In this document: in pieces, positions 5,371-10,846 of the stretch
Layout: each line of letters begins with the position of its first letter
Position numbering within the stretch: the stretch's first letter is position 1
Source of the DNA: JAWUVP01 sp034112285
GTDB lineage: Bacteria; Pseudomonadota; Gammaproteobacteria; JABDGN01
NCBI GenBank assembly: GCA_034112285.1
Contig: JAWUVP010000078.1
Location: 1-10,846, forward strand
Reading direction: 5' to 3'
DNA length: 10,846 nt
Position numbers and translations under genes: made by a program
Notes under the pieces: model-generated
The model's database searches: none
The model's input: the letters and a program-made list of their open reading frames with translations, nothing else
Told to the model about the DNA's origin: nothing

Positions 5371-6399
5371 TTAAGCAGGGCTATCGCGAGGTAATAAGGG
5401 GTCTTTTTCTTTAGGCTGTCTTGGTGCTATGGCAAACCGTTCTAGTCTTTCACCTTCTCGTCTTGCTTGACGGGACTGGTGTAATCTCTGGCCAACGTCT
5501 TTCATATAGATAATCATTCCCACTATTAAATAAAGCGCAGCAGAGGTGACGCATGTCACGCCTAGAGCAAGATTATTTTTAGATCCTTTAGAGTCCCAAA
5601 TCCTTTCTAGGCCAAAGATGATAAGACATATGAAGACCAGAGTGGTCATCTCATTAAATATAACCTTACCTCTTGAAAATGATGCGACTAGATTATTAGG
5701 ATTAACTACCTCTGGAATGAGCAGAGCTTCTGGTGTGACTGGCTCTAGAAGTGATGCTGTGAATCGAGGGTGTTCGTTGAAGATCTCAGCTAATGCTTCA
5801 ACAGCCTCTACGCTCATCAATTGCTTAAGGAAGAGGATAAAACTTTGCATCTGAATGGGGGATAAGCGCTGCAGCATCATTCGGGTTAAATTTTGCAGTG
5901 TCGGCGGGTCTGGTATTTGGACATTCCTAAACTCAGAACATTGGTCTGATATTGAGCTTGGAACTCCACTATAATGTAAGACATCTCTGAAAACATGCAC
6001 TAAAGAGTCTAAATTATTACGCTCTGCTCCTGTTGTAATGTTAAAAAAAGTAGCGAGCTGACCCATGATCCGCTCTGGATGTTCTTCAACTTTGTCATGA
6101 AGCAGCCCAATAGCAGCCTGAAAGTCCACAGTTTGATCGGATCTAGGCTTATGAAATTCTCGGCATATACCGCGGAAGCTATGCACATAATGTAGCTTTA
6201 TACATTTTTCTGTTTCCATAAATGTTTTGAATAACATTTGCAAAAAGTCGTTTTTAGAATTCCAGAAAGCGGCAATGTCATGAATGGAGAGTAGAGGCAT
6301 TACATATTGAGGAAAAATCTCGGCTAAAACTTGTTCCCACAAATAAATTTGATGCCTGGGTAGAGTATTCTTTACTGTGCGTTCAGTTGGCGTAGGCAT
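5371..6399 (-). CDS. Unrecognised protein with C-terminal membrane hairpin and charged tail
   Basis: A 342-residue protein I cannot assign to a family. Residues 1-245 appear soluble and mostly helical, with no signal peptide. Two hydrophobic segments follow: ~246-264 (TTLVFICLIIFGL) and ~277-298 (LALGVTCVTSAALYLIVGMI), joined by a short polar loop, so both ends would face the same side of a membrane. The final 44 residues are strongly charged (RLHQSRQARREGERLERF), then a proline-rich tail containing EKDPLL at 331-336. That fits the eukaryotic acidic-dileucine sorting pattern [DE]xxxL[LI]. A soluble body, membrane hairpin and host-like tail are common in secreted effectors of intracellular Legionellales; that is inference, and no clear type IV E-block is present. 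The start has a weak AGAGA ribosome site. The gene stands alone, flanked by repeat elements, which suggests an accessory acquisition. Confidence 0.75.
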   Translation of the reverse strand: MPTPTERTVKNTLPRHQIYLWEQVLAEIFPQYVMPLLSIHDIAAFWNSKNDFLQMLFKTFMETEKCIKLHYVHSFRGICREFHKPRSDQTVDFQAAIGLLHDKVEEHPERIMGQLATFFNITTGAERNNLDSLVHVFRDVLHYSGVPSSISDQCSEFRNVQIPDPPTLQNLTRMMLQRLSPIQMQSFILFLKQLMSVEAVEALAEIFNEHPRFTASLLEPVTPEALLIPEVVNPNNLVASFSRGKVIFNEMTTLVFICLIIFGLERIWDSKGSKNNLALGVTCVTSAALYLIVGMIIYMKDVGQRLHQSRQARREGERLERFAIAPRQPKEKDPLLPRDSPA

Positions 6400-6715
6400 G
6401 ATTTTAATCTCTTTTATTTTTAATCAAGTCATAATCTTAAAGCATTAGAATTAAGATAACATTAAAGGTGACCAAAAAATGAGCATTTTGTGGGTAAAAG
6501 CGGCTTGACTTCAGTTGATCAAAAAAAGGCAGGCAACGACACTGTGGTGCGAATTCTGGCATGCAGTGTGTCCATTTGTCGCTGGTGAAATACAGTCTAA
6601 CAACTCGTTGCTAGTTCAATAAAAATAAAAAAATATATAAATCAATAAGATGCAGCACTCACTGTTCTCTATTTAATTTAAAAAGAAGGAAGTGTGCTTT
6701 GCATTGACAAGCCCC
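6400..6715. other. AT-rich intergenic region upstream of the orphan gene
   Basis: No gene is visible on either strand. Near the orphan gene a perfect 7-bp dyad ATCTTAA/TTAAGAT (6434-6440 and 6451-6457) lies 35-58 nt before its start codon and could be an operator. I could not choose a reliable sigma-70 promoter there. Positions ~6480-6715 hold A/T-rich sequence with no structure that I can support. Confidence 0.55.
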
Positions 6716-6836
6716 CGTCATTACAAAAAGCGCAGCGACGCGCACCAAAGGCACAGGTCAATCTCTTTGGTCATAGTGTTGTCTAGGTGATTAACCTGTG
6801 CCTTTGGTGCCCTCCTCTGCAGGGCTCGCAATGACG
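6716..6836. repeat. 121-bp inverted-repeat (MITE/REP-like) element
   Basis: The two 47-nt arms are collinear: each starts CGTCATT (6716-6722; reverse copy 6830-6836), continues with 19 divergent bases, then has an identical 17-mer GCACCAAAGGCACAGGT (6742-6758 and 6794-6810) and a near-identical CAAT/TAAT. The 27-bp centre is unique. It ends 4 nt before the stop codon of the ATPase gene. There is no transposase within it, so if mobile it is non-autonomous. A relative lies at 5245-5300. Confidence 0.78.
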
Positions 6837-6840
6837 TTTA

Positions 6841-8049
6841 TCAAACAAGCTGCGACAAAAACGTCTTCATGGAAACAATTTTTGCATCGCTATCACTAAA
6901 GCAATCTTCATCAACATAAGGGGCATCAAACACGAGTTGCAACACATGCTCAGCTTTTATTTGTGCTTGGAAATGAAGTAAGTTTTTACTCAAGGGTTCC
7001 TTACTTGAACTTTTTACTTCCAACATAATCCAAGGTTTTTCATTTTTTGTTATTAAAAAATCTACTTCGCGTTTGTCTTTGTCACGTAGATAAAACAAAT
7101 CGAATTTACCAAACCCCATGTCCGTCCAAAAATGCACGGCTTTAAGCAAGTGCCCGGCAACAAAGTTTTCAACTCGCATTCCGGGTTCGCTAACTTGTGA
7201 CCAATCCCACAAATAAACTTTAGGCTCTTTCATATAACTGCGCGTAACATTTCTTGACCAGGGTTTAATTCGAAAGCAATAGTAAAATTCTTCTAAGGTG
7301 CGAAACCAACGACGAATTGTTTCATGCGCAACGTGAACTTTGTTGGCTAAGTTGCTATAGTTAACTTGATTTCCGGCTTGCTTGGCTAGTAAAAAAGCGA
7401 GCATTTCAAAAGCACTTAATTGATTTATTTGTTCAACGGCCATGATGTCTTCTTTGATCATTTGTTCTTGTTTTAATGATTGCCATTTCAAAGAGAATTT
7501 TTCATCGGCACGCAAAAAAGGTTCTGGAAAACCACCAAATTTAACAAGCTGATGAAATAGTTCATTGCTTATCTCACTTGGCGCCGATAGTGGTGACTCA
7601 GGAATATCGGTGCGTAATAGTTCAGCGACTGATAAAGGATGCACTCGATATAAAAAATAACGGCCCAGCAAACTATCACCGCTACGTCGAAACATATTTA
7701 ATTTTGCAGAGCCCGTTACCAAAATGTGTAACTTATTTTTGAAGGTATCAAAAAAACCTTTGAGGAAATTTTTCCATTGTTTATTTTTATGTATTTCATC
7801 AAAAATAATCGTTGGTTTTTCTGTTACCGCGCCTAAACTAAGGCCATCGGTAATGGCATCATAGCCCGACTCAATAATCTCACGATCGTTCAGACTATCC
7901 CAATTAAGGTATTTATTTTCTGAGGAATTTTGTACAGCTTGTTCAGCGGCGGTGGTTTTGCCCACTTGTCTGGGGCCGCAAAGAAACGCCATTTGCTGAT
8001 TTTCAGCAAAATGTGCGCGTGTAAGCTTGGAATAGAGTCTTTCTTGCAT
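6841..8049 (-). CDS. DUF4143-type AAA ATPase with PD-(D/E)XK-like C-terminus
   Basis: A 402-residue cytoplasmic ATP-binding protein of the AAA_14/DUF4143 family. The Walker A motif is GPRQVGKT (25-32), the Walker B motif is TIIFDEIHK (80-88, D84/E85) and a sensor-like LVTGSAK is at 110-116. The family signature GRYFLYRVHPLSVAEL follows (129-144). Residues ~215-260 look like a winged helix. The C-terminal DUF4143 region carries REVDFLI (D330) and LEVKSS (E344, K346), spaced as in PD-(D/E)XK nucleases. Length is typical and all motifs are intact. The biochemical role of the family is not settled; it is widespread, patchily distributed and often treated as mobile or defence-associated. The ATG at 8049 lacks an obvious ribosome site and would have a leader of only ~18 nt from the predicted promoter. 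A gene this close to a repeat element and with its own operator-like dyad is probably a self-contained accessory unit. Confidence 0.88.
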   Translation of the reverse strand: MQERLYSKLTRAHFAENQQMAFLCGPRQVGKTTAAEQAVQNSSENKYLNWDSLNDREIIESGYDAITDGLSLGAVTEKPTIIFDEIHKNKQWKNFLKGFFDTFKNKLHILVTGSAKLNMFRRSGDSLLGRYFLYRVHPLSVAELLRTDIPESPLSAPSEISNELFHQLVKFGGFPEPFLRADEKFSLKWQSLKQEQMIKEDIMAVEQINQLSAFEMLAFLLAKQAGNQVNYSNLANKVHVAHETIRRWFRTLEEFYYCFRIKPWSRNVTRSYMKEPKVYLWDWSQVSEPGMRVENFVAGHLLKAVHFWTDMGFGKFDLFYLRDKDKREVDFLITKNEKPWIMLEVKSSSKEPLSKNLLHFQAQIKAEHVLQLVFDAPYVDEDCFSDSDAKIVSMKTFLSQLV

Positions 8050-8073
8050 GGTAGCGCCAATCTGTTTCTGACC

Positions 8074-8102
8074 ATTTTATAGGTCCATATGCAAATGGTC
8101 AA
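8074..8102 (-). promoter_or_regulatory. Near-consensus sigma-70 promoter of the AAA ATPase gene
   Basis: On the minus strand TTGACC (-35, plus-strand 8097-8102) and TAAAAT (-10, 8074-8079) are separated by exactly 17 bp. Each hexamer differs from consensus at one base. Transcription would start near 8067, leaving a leader of ~18 nt without a Shine-Dalgarno sequence. The spacer is one arm of the dyad at 8079-8124. Confidence 0.7.
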
Positions 8103-8124
8103 GACTATTTGCATATGGACCTAT
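8079..8124. promoter_or_regulatory. 18-bp perfect dyad overlapping the ATPase promoter
   Basis: ATAGGTCCATATGCAAAT (8079-8096) and ATTTGCATATGGACCTAT (8107-8124) are exact reverse complements separated by 10 bp. One arm fills the promoter spacer, the other lies just upstream of the -35. CTGTTTC (8062-8068) and GAAACAG (8125-8131) extend the symmetry outward, and TGACCATTT (8069-8077) and AAATGGTCA (8093-8101) form a second, interleaved dyad. Because almost all of this lies upstream of the predicted start site, a protein-binding operator is more likely than an RNA structure. Confidence 0.72.
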
Positions 8125-8148
8125 GAAACAGTCGGATTTATTATTCAT

Positions 8149-8191
8149 AATGTCGAATTATATCCTTATAGGAAGGGATAATATTGACATT
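8149..8191. repeat. Imperfect dyad between hemB and the ATPase gene
   Basis: AATGTC (8149-8154) pairs with GACATT (8186-8191). After a one-base bulge, AATTATATCC pairs with GGATAATATT at 8 of 10 positions around a 10-nt loop. Four or five T follow on the + strand, but no + strand gene reads into it. It may be a hairpin at the end of the hemB transcript or a binding site for the neighbouring gene. I see no good hemB terminator elsewhere in this gap. Confidence 0.35.
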
Positions 8192-8266
8192 TTTGTCCTT
8201 CTTCGCAAGGATAGTCTTGTTTTCACTATCAAATCAATAAGTTAAATATTTTTTATGTTGGCCATC

Positions 8267-9259
8267 TCAGCCCAGCCAGGTTGCCACTTGCTTGGCATAA
8301 TACGTAATGATCATGTTCGCCCCAGCGCGTTTCATACTCACCAAACTTTCTAGCACGCAGGCCTGCTCATCTAACCAGCCTTGTTGGCTAGCGGCTTTTA
8401 GCATGGCGTATTCGCCGCTAACTTGGTACGCACATAAGGGCAGCGCAGGGTGGGTTTGCTTCAAACGTAGCATGACATCTAAGTAAGGCATGGCGGGTTT
8501 TACCATGAGCATATCGGCACCTTCGTCAACATCTTGCTCGGCTTCGCGCAAAGCTTCGTTGGCGTTGGCAACATCGAGCTGGTGCGAGCGGCGGTCGCCA
8601 AAGCTGGCGGCGCTCTCGGCGGCATCACGAAATGGACCGTAAAAACTGGATGCATATTTAGCGGTGTAACTTAAAATGGGGATGTGTTTAAAGTCGTTGT
8701 CATCTAACGCGCTGCGAATGGCTTGCACCATGCCGTCAATGTTGCCGCTGGGCGCCATTACATCGCTGCCGGCTTTGGCGTGGGCAACCACTTGCTTTTG
8801 CAAGAGCGGCAAGGTGGCGTCGTTGTTTAAATCCATGCAGCCGGTGTGTTCGTCCATTACGCCGCAGTGGCCATGGTCGGTGTATTCGCAACAGCAAATA
8901 TCGCTAATAATTAACAGCTCGGGCGCGGTTTTTCTAATCAGGCGAATGGCTTGCAGCGCAATGCCGTCTTCGGCAAAGGCATCGCTGCCAGTGGCATCTT
9001 TATGTTCGGGAATGGCAAATAAAATAATCGCGGGGATCTTGAGCGCGACGATAGTTTTGATTTCAGCAGCTAGCGCGTCCAAGCCAAGTTGATATTGCCC
9101 AGGCATGCTGCTAATTTCTTTTTTACCGGTTAGGCCTTGCTTCACAAACAGCGGAGCAATTAAATCATTAACGTGCACATCATGTTCGCGCACTAAGTCG
9201 CGAATTTTTGGGTGCTGCCGTAAACGGCGCAAGCGACTGGTTGGAAAGTTAGCCGCCAT
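8267..9259 (-). CDS. hemB: Delta-aminolevulinic acid dehydratase (porphobilinogen synthase)
   Basis: Condenses two 5-aminolevulinate molecules to porphobilinogen, the second step of tetrapyrrole (haem) synthesis, in the cytoplasm as an octamer. The 330 residues match the family length (324 in E. coli). The two Schiff-base lysines are K201 in SYTAKYASSFYGPFR and K254 in MLMVKPAMPYLD. The zinc-site cysteines are C122, C124 and C132 in DICCCEYTDHGHCG, so this is a zinc-dependent form, not the cysteine-free magnesium form. The N-terminal arm SRLRRLRQHPKIRDLVREH is typical. The ATG overlaps the pckA stop by one base (TAATG) and has no strong ribosome site of its own, so its expression should depend on translation of pckA. 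Confidence 0.96.
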   Translation of the reverse strand: MAANFPTSRLRRLRQHPKIRDLVREHDVHVNDLIAPLFVKQGLTGKKEISSMPGQYQLGLDALAAEIKTIVALKIPAIILFAIPEHKDATGSDAFAEDGIALQAIRLIRKTAPELLIISDICCCEYTDHGHCGVMDEHTGCMDLNNDATLPLLQKQVVAHAKAGSDVMAPSGNIDGMVQAIRSALDDNDFKHIPILSYTAKYASSFYGPFRDAAESAASFGDRRSHQLDVANANEALREAEQDVDEGADMLMVKPAMPYLDVMLRLKQTHPALPLCAYQVSGEYAMLKAASQQGWLDEQACVLESLVSMKRAGANMIITYYAKQVATWLG

Positions 9260-9261
9260 TA
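9257..9261 (-). other. TAATG stop/start overlap of pckA and hemB
   Basis: On the minus strand the pckA stop TAA shares its last A with the hemB ATG. hemB has no evident Shine-Dalgarno closer than a GGGG about 14 nt upstream, within pckA. Termination-reinitiation is therefore the likely route to HemB synthesis. Confidence 0.85.
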
Positions 9262-10800
9262 TAATGTAGGCCCCGCAGCTTTAATGTTGTCGGCAACGTC
9301 ATACTGGGTAAAGTTTTCTTGGAAAGCTTTTATTAATTGTTCGGCATTGTTTTGATAATCAGCTTGATCATCCCAGCCGGTGCGAGGATCTAACAGGGCA
9401 GTTTCCACGCCTTCTAGCTGCGTTGGAATTTGCACGTTAAATTGTGGCAAGGTGATTAATTCACTCTTTAAAATATTACCGTTCACAATGGCTTCAATAA
9501 TAGCGCGCGTGGTAGGAATTGAAAAACGCTCGCCGCCTTTTTCATGTGCGCCGCCGCTCCAGCCGGTGTTCACTAAATAAACGGGGCAATCAAACTCAGT
9601 GACTTTAGCGATTAATAAATCCGCATACACTTGTGCCGGGCGCGGAAAAAATGGTGCGCCAAAGCAAGTGCTAAAAACAGATTTAATGCCGGTACCTTGG
9701 CCAACTTCGGTGCTACCCACTAGGGCGGTGTAGCCACTTAAAAAATAATATGCGGCTTGCGCACTATTGAGTTTAGCAACCGGTGGTAACACACCGTATA
9801 AATCACAGGTTAAAAAGATCACTGCGCTGGGGTGGCCACCTTGATTGCTCAGCTCACGTTTTTCAATAAAGTCTAGTGGGTAGGCCACGCGTGAATTTTG
9901 CGATAAGCTATCATCGGTATAATCAGGCACGCCGTCACTGTTGAGCACTGCATTTTCTAGCACGCTACCATGGCGAATGGCATTCCAAATAACCGGTTCA
10001 TTTTTTTGTGACAAGTTAATGCATTTGGCATAACAGCCGCCTTCAAAATTAAACACGCCGTTAGCGCCCCAACCATGTTCATCGTCGCCAATTAAAAATC
10101 GTGCAGGGTCGGCAGACAATGTGGTTTTGCCGGTGCCTGATAAGCCGAAGAAAATAGCGGTTTTGCCATCTTCGCCCACATTGGATGAGCAATGCATGGG
10201 TAACACGCTATCAAGCGTGACCAAATAGTTGAGCACAGAGAACATAGCTTTTTTCATTTCGCCCGCATATTGCGTGCCGCAAATTAATACTTTGCGTTCA
10301 GTAAAATTAACCATCACGCAGGCTTCGCTGTTTACGCCATCGCGCTCTGGGTCGGCATTAAATTTTGCGGCGTTTAACAACGTCCAGGCGGGTTGCTTTT
10401 GGGCGGTGACATTTTTGATAAACATGTTGCGACAAAATAATAAATGCCAAGCAAACTCGGTGGTAACATTAATCGGAATTTGGTATTCGCTGTCCGCACC
10501 CACGGCTAAGTAATCACTGTAAGTGGTTTTGTCGGCTAAATAATCATTCGCCCGGTTCCACATCGCTTCAAATTTTTCTTGGCTAATCGGCTGATTGACG
10601 TTACCCCAATGTACGCTGTCATGGGTTACCGCATCGTCAACAATAAAGCGATCTTTAGGTGAGCGCCCGGTGCGCGAACCGGTGGCAACCGATAAGGCGC
10701 CATTACTCGCGAGTTCGCTTTCACCTAAGCTTAAAGAAAGTTCGATTAATTCATCGTTAGTCATATTCGAGTCGAGCTTGTTGGCAGTCACTGTGGTCAT
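9259..10800 (-). CDS. pckA: Phosphoenolpyruvate carboxykinase (ATP)
   Basis: Converts oxaloacetate and ATP to phosphoenolpyruvate, CO2 and ADP, the committing step of gluconeogenesis from TCA-cycle carbon; cytoplasmic. The 513 residues are slightly fewer than in E. coli (540). The oxaloacetate-binding RTGRSPKDR is at 43-51. Metal and substrate ligands K184 (EMKK), H203 (MHCSSN) and D240 (GDDEHGWG) keep the E. coli spacing. The P-loop GLSGTGKTT is at 219-227, and R304 (SRVAYP) corresponds to the catalytic arginine. This is the ATP-type enzyme, not the GTP type. The start is set by AGGAG (plus-strand 10807-10811), 6 nt upstream. It is the first visible gene of a unit with hemB; the promoter lies at or beyond the window edge. 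For a bacterium living on amino acids this enzyme would supply sugar precursors. Confidence 0.97.
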   Translation of the reverse strand: MTTVTANKLDSNMTNDELIELSLSLGESELASNGALSVATGSRTGRSPKDRFIVDDAVTHDSVHWGNVNQPISQEKFEAMWNRANDYLADKTTYSDYLAVGADSEYQIPINVTTEFAWHLLFCRNMFIKNVTAQKQPAWTLLNAAKFNADPERDGVNSEACVMVNFTERKVLICGTQYAGEMKKAMFSVLNYLVTLDSVLPMHCSSNVGEDGKTAIFFGLSGTGKTTLSADPARFLIGDDEHGWGANGVFNFEGGCYAKCINLSQKNEPVIWNAIRHGSVLENAVLNSDGVPDYTDDSLSQNSRVAYPLDFIEKRELSNQGGHPSAVIFLTCDLYGVLPPVAKLNSAQAAYYFLSGYTALVGSTEVGQGTGIKSVFSTCFGAPFFPRPAQVYADLLIAKVTEFDCPVYLVNTGWSGGAHEKGGERFSIPTTRAIIEAIVNGNILKSELITLPQFNVQIPTQLEGVETALLDPRTGWDDQADYQNNAEQLIKAFQENFTQYDVADNIKAAGPTL

Positions 10801-10806
10801 TAAGTT

Positions 10807-10811
10807 CTCCT
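10807..10811 (-). promoter_or_regulatory. Shine-Dalgarno sequence of pckA
   Basis: AGGAG on the minus strand, 6 nt before the pckA ATG, fixes the start codon. The remaining 35 bases to the window end are AT-rich and may contain part of the promoter, but no pair of hexamers can be assigned. Confidence 0.8.
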
Positions 10812-10846
10812 AATTAAAATGTAAGGGTTAAAAATACGTTGCTTGA

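Noticed and set aside
5546..5854. Open frame of 102 codons on the + strand
   Set aside because: It lies wholly within the orphan minus-strand gene, has no ribosome site or recognisable domain, and reads as a shadow frame.
6434..6457. PmrA-like CTTAAT and TTTAAG half sites upstream of the orphan gene
   Set aside because: The spacer on the minus strand is 8 bp rather than the 5 bp of the known PmrA box; only the 7-bp dyad is kept as a weak observation.
6480..6512. Tiny + strand open frame beginning ATGAGCATTTTG
   Set aside because: It ends after 8 codons and lacks a support such as conservation or a clear promoter.
5219..6840. CRISPR array suggested by the three repeat copies
   Set aside because: The copies are in mixed orientation and at irregular distances, with no regular spacers and no cas genes.
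7890..8114. Open frame of 74 codons on the minus strand starting upstream of the ATPase
   Set aside because: It runs through the promoter dyad and overlaps the ATPase P-loop region in another frame; the product has no domain features.
8210..8230. GATAGT/ACTATC hairpin as a hemB terminator
   Set aside because: The stem has only 6 bp with a 9-nt loop and no T tract on the minus strand.
8676..9092. Open frame of 138 codons antisense to hemB
   Set aside because: It is opposite a well-conserved enzyme gene and its composition is explained by the reverse complement of hemB codons.

Overview
The window looks like chromosomal DNA of an AT-rich gammaproteobacterium. The Legionellales (Legionella, Coxiella, Aquicella or Berkiella-like, host-associated) are my best guess. 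The reasons are a FadL-type porin, a secreted GDSL lipase resembling the Legionella PlaA/PlaC group, YciA, HemB and ATP-type PckA of proteobacterial character, and a two-membrane-segment orphan protein with a eukaryote-like C-terminal tail. This placement is inference; no rRNA or marker gene settles it. The first ~35 bases, including a run of 19 C, look like a contig-end artefact.

Layout. Positions 311-2728 (+) hold a two-gene unit, a FadL-like outer-membrane fatty-acid transporter followed after 15 nt by an exported GDSL lipase, closed by a clear intrinsic terminator (2741-2772). A new promoter then drives birA, a biotin-protein ligase without the repressor domain. A further promoter precedes yciA (acyl-CoA thioesterase), followed 16 nt later by a regulator that fuses an NTF2/SnoaL-like domain to a LuxR-type helix-turn-helix. 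Past a set of overlapping dyads lies a shorter paralogue of the SnoaL-like domain (4841-5170), cut by a stop codon beyond which homology continues. The + strand half therefore has a lipid/acyl-CoA flavour: lipid hydrolysis, fatty-acid uptake, biotin for acetyl-CoA carboxylase, and acyl-CoA hydrolysis.

From 5219 to 6840 comes an accessory segment: an unrecognised 342-residue protein (minus strand) with a membrane hairpin and an acidic-dileucine-like tail. It is bracketed by copies of a dispersed inverted-repeat motif. Next is a DUF4143-type AAA ATPase (6841-8049, minus) whose near-consensus promoter is embedded in an 18-bp perfect dyad.

The right end (8267-10800, minus) is core metabolism: pckA (gluconeogenic PEP carboxykinase) and hemB (porphobilinogen synthase) overlap by one base (TAATG) and are probably translationally coupled.
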